NCBI RefSeq assembly: GCF_049116555.1
Contig: NZ_JAGDYT010000006.1
Coordinates: 124,001 to 188,000, forward strand
DNA length: 64,000 nucleotides
Origin: Maricaulis maris_C
GTDB taxonomy: Bacteria > Pseudomonadota > Alphaproteobacteria > Caulobacterales > Maricaulaceae
Reading direction: 5' to 3'
Shown here: piece by piece, positions 52,068-60,814 of the stretch
How positions within the stretch are numbered: the stretch's first letter is position 1
How the letters are laid out: each line of letters begins with the position of its first letter
Translations under genes and position numbers: made by a program
The notes under the pieces: generated by a model
The model's input: only the letters and a program-made list of their open reading frames with translations
Told to the model about the DNA's origin: nothing
Databases searched by the model: none

Positions 52068-52730
52068 TCAGTCCAGATACGGAGCGAGATAGCGCTGCAG
52101 CGCTGCCAGGGTCTCGGTAAAATAGATCTCGGCATCGGCCGGCCGGTCGCGCGTCTCGAAGATCAGCACTTCCGCCGCACAATAGATTTCCACCGTCATC
52201 CGCGCGACCACGTCCGGATCGCCGCCGTGAAAGCCGTCCAGTCCCTTGCGCCAGCGATCAGCGAGGAAGCCCGCCAGGCGCAGATTCCAAGCCTCGCGAA
52301 CCGCGCGCAGTTCGTGTGTGGTGAGCGTCAGACGGAAGACGGCCCCGTAAGACGGATTGCTGGCCACCAATTGGCGCAGGCCGAAAATCATGCCTGACAG
52401 GCTGACCGTCCAGTCCTGCTCGTCCGGATCCTCCATGATCGTGGTGACGATCCGGTCGGTCTCGGCCTTGAACTCTTCCAATATGGTGCGGTGGATCGAG
52501 TAGATATTCGGGAAATAGCGATAGACGGAACTCACCGGCACGCCAGCTTCGGCGGCCACGGTCGAGGTCGTGATCGCGTCCACCTCACCACGCTCCAGCA
52601 GAGCCTTGGTCGCAGCAACGATTTTCAGGATTCGATCCTGCGATCGTTTCTGCCGCGGGGCGGCGCGCCTTTCCAGGTCGACCCCATCTGTCGGTGCACG
52701 TTCGTTCACAAGCTGCCTCGTTGAATTCAT
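52068..52730 (-). CDS. TetR/AcrR-family transcriptional regulator
   Basis: A 220-residue regulator beginning at ATG 52730 (MNSTRQLV). The N-terminal helix-turn-helix is RILKIVAATKALLERGEVDAITTSTVAAEAGVPVSSVYRYFPNIYSI (about 32-78), typical of TetR. The C-terminal helices form a ligand domain. It is divergent from the TonB-dependent receptor gene and convergent with the cytochrome gene, so it likely controls one or both. An inverted repeat upstream of the receptor gene is a candidate operator. Confidence 0.85.
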   Translation of the reverse strand: MNSTRQLVNERAPTDGVDLERRAAPRQKRSQDRILKIVAATKALLERGEVDAITTSTVAAEAGVPVSSVYRYFPNIYSIHRTILEEFKAETDRIVTTIMEDPDEQDWTVSLSGMIFGLRQLVASNPSYGAVFRLTLTTHELRAVREAWNLRLAGFLADRWRKGLDGFHGGDPDVVARMTVEIYCAAEVLIFETRDRPADAEIYFTETLAALQRYLAPYLD

Positions 52731-52824
52731 TTTGCAATCTGGCACAACATTCCGGCGAGGCAAGTGTGACCCTTTTGCGCCTCCTGCCCGGTTTCAGCTG
52801 GTCCAGGCAGTCCCTCGCTTGAAT

Positions 52825-52843
52825 AACAGAAAAAAATTCTGTT
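52825..52843. promoter_or_regulatory. AACAGAA-N5-TTCTGTT inverted repeat (operator candidate)
   Basis: Perfect 7-bp arms lie between the divergent tetR and TonB-receptor genes. A related TTTCTG-rich sequence occurs before the beta-helix gene (49580-49595), so the regulator may act on both. Binding is inferred. Confidence 0.45.
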
Positions 52844-52948
52844 TCATTTATTTGGATATTCGAATGGGAAATCCAAGGGGAATCGGCATGTCCGGCGAGA
52901 TAAACGCCCGGCTGACCGGAATTGGGCCAAGCGCCCAGCGGAGGGAAA

Positions 52949-55378
52949 ATGACACGCATTCAATCGGCTCGCCGGCTCGGCCTGCGCGCACTGCTCGCCA
53001 CGACGGCTGCCTGCATCGCGGTTGCGCCTGCCCTGGCGCAGGACGACGCCATGGACGAGGACGTCATCGTTGTGACCGCCCAGCAGCGCGCCCAGTCCTC
53101 GCAGGATGTCCCGATCTCGCTGCAGGTCATGGACAGCGAATTCATCAGCTCGGTCGCCGCCGATGATATGGGTGACCTGGAAGCCTTTGTTCCAGGCCTG
53201 GATGTCTCCAATGGCAGCCCGACCCAGCCGCGCTATTCCATCCGCGGCATCACTACGAGCGATTTTGGCGTCGGCACCGATCCGGCGGTCGGCATCTATG
53301 TCGATGGCATCTATGCGGCGCGCTCGGGCGCCTCACTGCTCGCCTTCAATGATATCGAACGGATCGAGGTGCTGAAAGGGCCGCAAGGGACGCTCTTCGG
53401 GCGCAACTCGGCCGCCGGCGCCGTCTCCATCATCACGCGCGAACCCGGTGATGAACTGGAAGGTCGCGTGGCCGTCCGCCTGGGCAGCCATAACCGTGTC
53501 CGCACCGAGGCGATGATCAATATCCCGATCACCGACACGCTCGCCGTGCGCGCAAACTTCCTCGACAACAGCGCCGACGGCTGGTTGACCGATGCCGTGA
53601 CCGGTGAGGATTATCGTCGCGAAGACGCGTCGGCCGACCGTATCACCGTGCGTTGGGATGCGACCCCGTCGACACAGATCCTGCTGCGCCACAGCCGTGA
53701 CAGCATTGACCAGGACGCCCGCCCGGCGATCGGCATCGTCGACCTGCCAGCCGCGCCCGGCACACCGCCGCTTCCGGTGGATACCGACGCCTATCTCAAC
53801 CCCTTCAATGCGCCCTTGCGCAATGATGTCGTTTTCAATCGCGAAGCCCGCGACCTGGCCGAGACCACGCTGACTATCCGCCAGGATATTGGCGAGATGA
53901 CGCTGACCTCGCTGACCTCTTTCCGTGAGTTCGACACGATGAATCGCGAGGACGAGGACGGTACCAACCGGATCAACACCTATTTCGACACCTCGAATGT
54001 CGAGAGCAATGAAGCTTTCTACCAGGAGTTCCGCCTGGCCGGGACCAACGGGCCGGTCGATTGGCTGATCGGCGCCAGCTATTATGACGAGACCGCGATT
54101 CAGGCCTCCGAGACCTTCACCTTCACCGACACGGTGAACACGGTATTGGGCAATATCGGCGCCGGCACACCTTTCACCGATCTGGAATACGGCCTGCTCG
54201 TCCCCTTCGGCCTGCCCTTCTCCATGCTTGGACATTCCTGGTCCGAGAACATGAATAATGAAGGCGAGTTCACCGCCCGCGCGGTCTATGCCGACATGAT
54301 CTGGTCCGCAACGGACCGCCTGAATATCTCACTCGGCCTGCGCTATACCGAGGATGAGAAGTCCTTCCAATGGCTCAATGGGCCGCGGGTCGCCAACGGT
54401 CTCGACCAGACCCTGGCTGCACTTGACGGCGCCGGCATTCTCGCACTCGCCGGGGCTTCTCCGAATGACTTCCTGTTCGACTTTGTCTTCGACCTGTCGC
54501 CGCTGGCGGGCGTGGCCTGCGATAATGGCGTCAATGTCGCCGAGGGCGTGCCATGCGTGATGGAAGACAGCTGGAACAATCTCAGCCCACGCGTCGTTGT
54601 CGACTATCAGCTGACTGAGAATGTCATGGTCTATGGCTCTTTCTCTGAAGGCTACAAGGCCGGTGGCTACAACTCGGTCGAGGTCGGCTCGCGCTTCGAG
54701 AACGAAACGGTGACAAGCTGGGAAGTCGGCTTCAAATCGGACTTCCTGGACCCGGATTTGATCTTCAACATGTCGGCCTTCTCCTATGTCTATGAGGGCA
54801 AGCAATCCATCCGCCTGGTCGTGCCGACCGGTGGCGGCGTGCCGCAATACCTGGTCCAGACCTCCGATGACGAAGCCATCGGTGTCGACATGGAGCTGGA
54901 CTGGCAGGCCTCCGACGCGCTGCGCCTGTACGGCAATGCGCAGTGGATCGATTCCACGCACAAGCGCCGGGTGGACAGCAATGGCACCGATCTGTCGGGC
55001 GAGCCGACCGGTGAGCCGTTCTGGAATGTCGCCTTTGGCGCAGCGTATGTGTTGGATCTGGACAATGGCAGTGATCTGACCCTGCAGGCCAATCACGCCT
55101 GGCGTGGAGAGGGCCGGTGCAACAGCCAGTCGACCCTCCAGGGCACATGCGGCGGCTATGCCGCCTTCGCCCTGGGCGAGTCCCGCAATCGCACCGATCT
55201 GCGCGCCCGCTGGACCGCTCCCAATGGCGACCTCACGGTCAGCGCCTTCGTCAACAATGTTTTCGACAACCAGTATGTCGAGGGCGTCAACAACATCACG
55301 GCGAGCACGTTGGGTACCGCGTTCTCCTCCATCTCGACGCCGCGCGTTTGGGGCGTGGAGTTCGGCTACGACTTCTAG
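52949..55378 (+). CDS. TonB-dependent outer-membrane receptor
   Basis: An 809-residue receptor from ATG 52949 (after GAGGGA), with a signal peptide ending near ALAQD (about 29), a TonB-box-like EDVIVVTAQQ, the plug domain (YSIRGITTSDFGVGTDPAVGIYVDGIYAAR, IEVLKGPQGTLFGRNSAAGAV) and a beta-barrel ending in the usual aromatic (GVEFGYDF). It resembles the large receptors of Caulobacter-group bacteria that take up complex carbohydrates or aromatics rather than classic siderophore types. Ligand unknown. Likely regulated by the adjacent TetR protein. Confidence 0.9.
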   Translation: MTRIQSARRLGLRALLATTAACIAVAPALAQDDAMDEDVIVVTAQQRAQSSQDVPISLQVMDSEFISSVAADDMGDLEAFVPGLDVSNGSPTQPRYSIRGITTSDFGVGTDPAVGIYVDGIYAARSGASLLAFNDIERIEVLKGPQGTLFGRNSAAGAVSIITREPGDELEGRVAVRLGSHNRVRTEAMINIPITDTLAVRANFLDNSADGWLTDAVTGEDYRREDASADRITVRWDATPSTQILLRHSRDSIDQDARPAIGIVDLPAAPGTPPLPVDTDAYLNPFNAPLRNDVVFNREARDLAETTLTIRQDIGEMTLTSLTSFREFDTMNREDEDGTNRINTYFDTSNVESNEAFYQEFRLAGTNGPVDWLIGASYYDETAIQASETFTFTDTVNTVLGNIGAGTPFTDLEYGLLVPFGLPFSMLGHSWSENMNNEGEFTARAVYADMIWSATDRLNISLGLRYTEDEKSFQWLNGPRVANGLDQTLAALDGAGILALAGASPNDFLFDFVFDLSPLAGVACDNGVNVAEGVPCVMEDSWNNLSPRVVVDYQLTENVMVYGSFSEGYKAGGYNSVEVGSRFENETVTSWEVGFKSDFLDPDLIFNMSAFSYVYEGKQSIRLVVPTGGGVPQYLVQTSDDEAIGVDMELDWQASDALRLYGNAQWIDSTHKRRVDSNGTDLSGEPTGEPFWNVAFGAAYVLDLDNGSDLTLQANHAWRGEGRCNSQSTLQGTCGGYAAFALGESRNRTDLRARWTAPNGDLTVSAFVNNVFDNQYVEGVNNITASTLGTAFSSISTPRVWGVEFGYDF

Positions 55379-55400
55379 TCACGAGCTCCATTGCGGCGCA

Positions 55401-55429
55401 ACGGCCTCGCCTCCGGGCGGGGCCGTTTT
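55401..55429 (+). terminator. Terminator after TonB-dependent receptor
   Basis: ACGGCCTCGCC pairs with GGCGGGGCCGT (one G-T pair) across a short loop and ends in TTT. It starts about 20 bp after the receptor stop. Confidence 0.75.
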
Positions 55430-55497
55430 CCGTTTGGGCGGCGGATCGCACGCACCCGCGCCCTTCCCTGCCACGCGAACCCCGCTAGATTGAGCGC

Positions 55498-56673
55498 ATG
55501 CTGCATCATTTCTTCACCGAACTCCGCGCCGCCAAGATCCCCGTCACCACGCGGGAATACCTGACCCTGCTGGAAGCGCTCGACAAGGGTGTGATCGAGC
55601 CGGAGATCAAGCATTTCTACTCGGTCAGCCGCGCCGCCCTGGTCAAGGACGAGAAGGATTTCGACAAGTTCGACATGGTGTTCAGCCACGTCTTCAAGGG
55701 CGTCGAAATGCTCTCCCAAATGTTCGAGGACAAGGACATCCCGGACGAGTGGTTGCAGGCGATGATGAAGCGCATGCTGACCGAAGAGGAAATGGCCGAA
55801 CTCAAGGCCCTGCCCTTCGACGAGCTGATGGAAACCCTCAAGAAACGCCTTGAGGAGCAGGAAAAGCGGCATGAGGGCGGAAACAAGTGGATCGGCACCG
55901 GCGGCACCTCTCCCTTCGGTCATTCCGGCTATAATCCGTCCGGCGTGCGCATTGGTGGCGAAAGCCAGAACAAGCGCGCGGCAAAAGTCTGGGAGCAGCG
56001 GCGCTACAAGGATCTCGACGGGGAGCGCGAGCTCGGCACGCGCAATCTGAAAGTCGCCCTGCGGCGTCTGCGAAAATTTGCCCGCGATGGCGCCCGCGAG
56101 GAACTCGACCTTGGCGAAACGATCGACGCCACCGCCAAACAGGGCTGGCTCGATGTCATCATGCGGCCGGAACGCCGCAATGCGATCAAGGTGCTGGCCC
56201 TGTTCGATGTCGGCGGTTCGATGGACCCGCATATCCGGCTGTGCGAGGAGCTTTTCTCGGCCGCCCGCACGACCTTCAAGAATCTCGAATATTTCTACTT
56301 CCACAACTGCCCCTATGAAGGCGTGTGGCGGTCAAACCTGCGCCGTCGCACCGAGACCGTGCCGACGCTGGATGTGATGCACAAATACCCGGCCGACTGG
56401 AAGGTCATCCTGGTCGGCGATGCCGCCATGGCGCCCTATGAGATCACCCATGATGGCGGCTCGGTCGAGCACTGGAATGAAGAGGCCGGCGCGGTCTGGC
56501 TGCAGCGTATCGCAGACACCTGGCCACACCTGATCTGGATCAATCCGACACCTGAGAAATGGTGGGAGCACTCCTACTCCACCCGCCTCGTCCAGGACAT
56601 TATCGGCGCCGACCGCATGTTCCCGCTGACCCTGGAAGGCGTCGATGCGGCGATGAAGGAACTGGCGCGCTAG
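55498..56673 (+). CDS. VWA/CoxE-family protein
   Basis: A 391-residue VWA-domain protein of the CoxE group, which acts with MoxR ATPases. The N-terminal half is helical (LHHFFTELRAAKIPVTTREYLTLLEAL, VFSHVFKGVEM). The VWA domain has a MIDAS-type LFDVGGSMDPHI (about 234-245), FYFHNCPYEGVW and VILVGDAAMAPYEI. In other genomes it directly follows moxR; here moxR is 8.3 kb upstream. Its stop overlaps the GST stop at CTAG. Confidence 0.87.
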   Translation: MLHHFFTELRAAKIPVTTREYLTLLEALDKGVIEPEIKHFYSVSRAALVKDEKDFDKFDMVFSHVFKGVEMLSQMFEDKDIPDEWLQAMMKRMLTEEEMAELKALPFDELMETLKKRLEEQEKRHEGGNKWIGTGGTSPFGHSGYNPSGVRIGGESQNKRAAKVWEQRRYKDLDGERELGTRNLKVALRRLRKFARDGAREELDLGETIDATAKQGWLDVIMRPERRNAIKVLALFDVGGSMDPHIRLCEELFSAARTTFKNLEYFYFHNCPYEGVWRSNLRRRTETVPTLDVMHKYPADWKVILVGDAAMAPYEITHDGGSVEHWNEEAGAVWLQRIADTWPHLIWINPTPEKWWEHSYSTRLVQDIIGADRMFPLTLEGVDAAMKELAR

Positions 56674-57293
56674 GCAAGCGCTGTCACCCGGCCCTCATCA
56701 TAATCCAGCTCCAGCTCGTTTTCGACGCGGGCGATCCAGCTGCGCACGCCGAGGAATTCGTCGAGATCAAACCCACCCTCATCGGCGACGCGCGTGTAGG
56801 CGACAAGCGCGATATCGGCGAGGGTGAGCGTGTCGCGGACGATGAAGTCGCGCGACAGGAGGCGCATCTCCATCACGCCCAGCGCCCGCCGCCCCTTGGC
56901 CATGAGCTGGGGGTCGATCGTGTCCTCACTCATGTTCTGGAAAGCCTTCTGGAAGCGGCGCACGGCGATATAGGGCTCGTGGCTGTATTGCTCCCAGAAC
57001 ATCCATTCGAGCATCTTGGCCTGGTCGAAAGCATCGGCCGGGATCAGGTCCGAACCCGCGGCCAGATGGAAGATGATGGCATTGGACTGGGCCAGGATGC
57101 GGCCATCCTCGCGCTCCAGGCACGGCACTTGTCCGGCCGGGTTGATGGCCAGGAAGTCCTCGGTGCGGGTCTCGCCCTTGGCGACGTCGACCTCATGCCA
57201 GTCATAGCTGAGGCCGAGCCGGTCGGCCGTCCACTTGACCTTCAGGCAATTGCCACTGCGCTGGTCACCATAGATGCGAACGGGCTGGTTCAT
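56670..57293 (-). CDS. Glutathione S-transferase family protein
   Basis: A 207-residue GST. ATG 57293 (MNQPVRIYGDQ) follows GGGAG. The thioredoxin-fold half has RSGNCLKVKWTADRLG, the cis-Pro site PAGQVPCLE and the SNAI motif (AQSNAIIFHLA). The helical C-terminal domain has RDTLTLADIALVAYTRVADEGGF. Thiol transfer or isomerase activity is possible; the substrate is not evident. It converges on the CoxE gene with overlapping stops. Confidence 0.85.
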   Translation of the reverse strand: MNQPVRIYGDQRSGNCLKVKWTADRLGLSYDWHEVDVAKGETRTEDFLAINPAGQVPCLEREDGRILAQSNAIIFHLAAGSDLIPADAFDQAKMLEWMFWEQYSHEPYIAVRRFQKAFQNMSEDTIDPQLMAKGRRALGVMEMRLLSRDFIVRDTLTLADIALVAYTRVADEGGFDLDEFLGVRSWIARVENELELDYDEGRVTALA

Positions 57294-57463
57294 GGACGAC
57301 TCCCTTGTCTGGTCCCGCAGCATAACGCCACCGCGCGCGCGGTCATATGATGAATGCGTGTCCGTGCCGGCAAGGCGGGTTTCACCGGCTGTGACAGTCC
57401 GCCGCTTGGGCCTCGCCGCGAGCCCGCCTATAAGAGGCGAAACGAGCACAGGTATCCGCCAGA

Positions 57464-57790
57464 ATGACCATGTCTACCCGCCCCGACATCACAGACCCCG
57501 AAGCCTGCCAGACCATGCAGGAAGTACGTGCCGGCGTGGACGCGCTCGACCGCGAACTGGTCGCCCTCATTGCCCAGCGGGCGCGCTATATGGAAGCCGC
57601 CGCCCGGATCAAGCCGAGCCGCGATGTGGTCCGCGATGAATGGCGGATCAATGATGTGATCGCCAAGGTCACCGCCGAAGCCGACAAGCGCGGGCTGGCT
57701 GTCGAGATCGCCGAACCGGTCTGGCGCGAACTGGTCGAGCGCTCGATCGCTTACGAATTCAGTGTCTGGGACAAGACGCGCGAGGACTGA
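57464..57790 (+). CDS. Chorismate mutase type II-like protein
   Basis: A 108-residue all-helical protein with the AroQ/PchB pattern: MQEVRAGVDALDRELVALIAQRARYMEAAARIKPSRDVVRDEWRIN and a C-terminal PVWRELVERSIAYEF. The long first helix and the R..VD.LD..LV.L...R spacing are typical of chorismate mutase or isochorismate-pyruvate lyase. Which reaction it catalyses cannot be told. It converges on the Hpt gene with a 6-bp gap. Confidence 0.75.
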   Translation: MTMSTRPDITDPEACQTMQEVRAGVDALDRELVALIAQRARYMEAAARIKPSRDVVRDEWRINDVIAKVTAEADKRGLAVEIAEPVWRELVERSIAYEFSVWDKTRED

Positions 57791-57796
57791 AGCCGG

Positions 57797-58135
57797 TCAG
57801 CCGGCTTGCGCAAAGGCGAGTTCGGTTTCGCGGACGCAGTGCTCCACTTCCAGCCGGGCACCCGGCCAGGCCGGCTCCGCAGCCGGCTCGACCGCATCGC
57901 ACAAATCAGCCAGCGCAAAGGCGCCGACACCGCGCGCGGCCCCCTTGAGCGTATGGCAGGCCGCGCGCCAGGCAGACGCGTCGACTGGGGAGTCCATGAT
58001 CGCCAGGCAGCGTTGCGCCTGATCGCACATCAACCCCAGGAGCTCATCGCGCAAGGCCACATCCCCACCCGTATAACGGGCGAGATGAGCGGCATCAAAC
58101 AGCGGTGCGGCTGGGTTTTCCATGGCGGCTATCAT
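57797..58135 (-). CDS. Hpt-domain phosphotransfer protein
   Basis: A 112-residue helical protein with the histidine phosphotransfer motif ACHTLKGAARGVGAF (about 59-73), whose His would accept a phosphoryl group from a response regulator. The length is that of a free-standing Hpt domain. No kinase or regulator gene is nearby. The start is uncertain between ATG 58135 and ATG 58123. Confidence 0.78.
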   Translation of the reverse strand: MIAAMENPAAPLFDAAHLARYTGGDVALRDELLGLMCDQAQRCLAIMDSPVDASAWRAACHTLKGAARGVGAFALADLCDAVEPAAEPAWPGARLEVEHCVRETELAFAQAG

Positions 58136-58278
58136 AGCCCATCTCTAGCCCGGCGCCCTTAACAGCCTCCTTAAATACCCACCCGCACAGGACCGATCGC
58201 TCAGCTTGGTGAATGAAGCGTTCAGTTTCGCGTCAGGCGCGAAATGTGAGGCTGGCAGCAAGAATCCGGAGGGGCACC

Positions 58279-58677
58279 ATGATCAAAACCGTCAAGACAC
58301 TCACCGTCTGTCTGGCCCTCGCATTGGGGGCCGGCGGGCTTGCCGCGGCGGACAGTGGCGTCACCCGCACAACCGAGACCGCACCACGCCTGGCCGCTGA
58401 AACCGGCGAGAAGCGTCTCCAACGCCGCCACCATCGCCCGCGCCATGACTATCGTCCGCGCCGCGGATCGCATCATGATCACGGCTATCGGCGCGGCCAG
58501 CCATCACGCTATCGCTATGCGTCACAATGCTGGGAGTCACGCCAGCAGGCACATTTTCGCGGACGTCCTGCCCTTGTTGCCGTCCGCCTGTGCCGTGACC
58601 GCCACGGGCGGACCTATACCGTGCGTGGCTCGACCCGGCTGATCCATTACATTCGCTCACCCTATCGTCGCTGGTAG
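58279..58677 (+). CDS. Small exported Arg/His-rich protein
   Basis: A 132-residue protein from ATG 58279 after GGAGGGG. The signal peptide ends near LAAADS (residue 24). The mature part has an unusual Arg/His/Tyr-rich stretch (RRHHRPRHDYRPRRGSHHDHGYRRG, about 47-71) followed by a domain with two cysteines (QCWESRQQAHFRGRP and VRLCRDRHGRTYTV). It could bind metal ions or anionic polymers. No family is recognised. Confidence 0.6.
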   Translation: MIKTVKTLTVCLALALGAGGLAAADSGVTRTTETAPRLAAETGEKRLQRRHHRPRHDYRPRRGSHHDHGYRRGQPSRYRYASQCWESRQQAHFRGRPALVAVRLCRDRHGRTYTVRGSTRLIHYIRSPYRRW

Positions 58678-58744
58678 CGGGCGGGCGCCCTTGGCTTGAA
58701 GACGGGGCAGCGGCGCGATACCTCTTTTTGCGAGGGAGACTTCC

Positions 58745-59845
58745 ATGCGTGACCGACTGACCCGCCTGCTTGCCGTTTCGGTATCCATCACAAGCCTGCT
58801 GGCCGCCTGCTCGCAGCCGGCGCCAGTCGACGAGGAAGGCCCGCCTGCTGCCAGCGAGACCCTGGCCGCACCGGAGGAGACGCGTCCGGCCGATGGTGTG
58901 ACCCCGCCCGAGAACAGCCCTGAGATCGCTGCCATCGACATCCAGGAATGGGATGTGCCGTGGGAGGGTCGCCCGCGCGATCCCTACACGCTGGATGGGC
59001 AAACGGTCTGGTTTGCCGGCCAGGCCAATTCCTACATTGCCCGCCTTGATGTCGCGACCGGTGAGATGATCCGGATTGACCTGCGCGAAGGCGCCGGACC
59101 GCATAATCTCATCGTCCAGGATGATCACCGCGTCTGGTATGCCGGCAATCGCGACGCGCATATCGGCATCTATGATCCGGAAACGGAAAGCTTCGACTAT
59201 ATCGAGACCCCGCGCGACACGACCGCGGACCCGCACACCCAGATTTTCGATGGTCAGGGCCATATCTGGTTTACCAGCCAGCGCAGCAATTCGGTCAGCC
59301 GCCTGAACATGGAAACCCGCGATCTGGACACCGTCATGGTGCCGACCGAGGGCGCGCGCGCCTATGGCATCAAACAGGCCCCGGACGGGACAATCTGGGT
59401 TGCCCTGTTCGGGACCAACAAGCTGGCCTCTGTCGATCCGGAAACCCTGGAACTGACCGAGCATGACCTGCCGCGCGAGACAACGCGCCCCCGCCGCATC
59501 GCCGTGACCTCCGATGGGCGGGTCTGGTATGGCGATTATGCTGACGGCTATCTCGGCGTCCTCGATCCAACCGACCAATCCGTCACCGAATGGGAGATGC
59601 CCTCCGGCGCCAATGCCCGCCCCTATGCCTTCGCCGTGGATGGCCAGGACCGGATCTGGTTCGTCGAGACCGGTGTCGACCCGAATTGGTTCGTCGGTTT
59701 TGACCCGGAGAGCGAGGCGTTTTTCTCCATCACCGCCATCCCCTCGGGCGGCGGCGTGGTTCGCCATATGCAATATCTGCCATCAACCGGCGAGATCTGG
59801 TTTGGCAGCGATATGGGCACGATCGGCCGGGCCCAGGTGGAGTAG
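58745..59845 (+). CDS. Vgb/SMP-30-like beta-propeller lipoprotein
   Basis: A 366-residue lipoprotein with lipobox LAAC (Cys22) and repeated propeller blades such as QTVWFAGQANSYIARLD, HRVWYAGNRDAHIGIYD, GHIWFTSQRSNSVSRLN and GTIWVALFGTNKLASVD. The pattern matches virginiamycin B lyase-like streptogramin lyase propellers, though many of these have no proven lyase activity. It precedes tRNA-Lys. Confidence 0.78.
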   Translation: MRDRLTRLLAVSVSITSLLAACSQPAPVDEEGPPAASETLAAPEETRPADGVTPPENSPEIAAIDIQEWDVPWEGRPRDPYTLDGQTVWFAGQANSYIARLDVATGEMIRIDLREGAGPHNLIVQDDHRVWYAGNRDAHIGIYDPETESFDYIETPRDTTADPHTQIFDGQGHIWFTSQRSNSVSRLNMETRDLDTVMVPTEGARAYGIKQAPDGTIWVALFGTNKLASVDPETLELTEHDLPRETTRPRRIAVTSDGRVWYGDYADGYLGVLDPTDQSVTEWEMPSGANARPYAFAVDGQDRIWFVETGVDPNWFVGFDPESEAFFSITAIPSGGGVVRHMQYLPSTGEIWFGSDMGTIGRAQVE

Positions 59846-59960
59846 GCATTCACACCGCCTGGACGCCAGCCAATCACGCATGGGAGATATGTGTGTTCGG
59901 GCAAAGGAATGGCTTGATTTTACACGTCACACGCGTATTTTCCGCCGCTTCCCAACCGGC

Positions 59961-60036
<76 letters not shown>

Positions 60037-60627
60037 ACCTTTTCAAATAGATACGGCAATCGATTCGGAACGAAGTTGGAACAGATATGACATAAGAAAG
60101 TCTCCGGAGACTTTCTTGCACCGCAACAAAGCCGAAACGAGGTTGAAAACGGCGGTCGATGCCCGAATCACTTCATCGCAAGCCCGAAAATTCCGAGCTC
60201 CTGGTTCGAGACCTACTGGCCCTCATCAAACTATGGTGATACCTTAGCGACGTGACGGCTGAGGGCTTTCGCCCCCAGCCGTCTGCAGGTGTAACTCGTC
60301 AGCGACGAGATACTCGCGCCAGCCGAGTGGGTGCGGTGAGGTTCAAATCAGCCGCACCCCCGGCATGTTCAGTGAACTCACCGAACTCACAGAGTATAGC
60401 AGCGATTTAGAAATGAGACTTCAGGATTAGACCGATTGTCCACAACCATTTCTTGATTGCACGCTAATTTATTGAAATATAACGCATTTTTTATCATCGA
60501 TTGTGGAAAACTGGTGCCAAATAGGCTTTTACGCGCACAGTTCCGGGACTGCCTAGGGTACACGAAATTAATGCAACTTTGTACCTCGGAGACTTTTAAG
60601 TCGCTGATTTCATTGAGTCCTCTAAAA
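60037..60627. other. Integration-scar interval, AT-richer, no gene
   Basis: Between the tRNA and the repeat of its 3' end. Composition is AT-richer than the flanks. I find no convincing gene. It holds a 24-bp perfect palindrome (60094-60117) and a hairpin with stem GACGGCTG near 60254-60283. It is probably the remnant of a tRNA-targeted mobile element. Confidence 0.6.
60094..60117. repeat. 24-bp perfect palindrome in the integration scar
   Basis: The half-site AAGAAAGTCTCC is followed by its exact reverse complement with no spacer. It is close to the tRNA end, where integrases or excision factors of tRNA-targeted elements often bind. Function unknown. Confidence 0.7.
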
Positions 60628-60673
60628 ACTCTTAATCAGCGGGTCCAAGGTTCGAATCCTTGTGGGCGCACCA
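60628..60673 (+). repeat. Second copy of tRNA-Lys 3' end (attachment-site repeat)
   Basis: 46 bp identical to 59991-60036 except two positions, both in the T stem and compensating: CTAGG/CCTAG becomes CAAGG/CCTTG. It includes the CCA end. It is too short to be a tRNA gene and most likely marks the far junction of an element integrated in tRNA-Lys. The 141 bp after it, up to the hydrolase gene, hold nothing else I can identify. Confidence 0.8.
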
Positions 60674-60814
60674 ATTCTCCGACCTTGCAGCAAACCCATG
60701 CCCCCGAATTTCTGGCCGGCGGTCTTTGCATGCCTGCCCGGCCATTGACGGGCGGGAGCGGCTGCGTTGATCTTTGCGATCGACTGTCCAGAACCGCCGA
60801 AAGTCATCGCTGCG

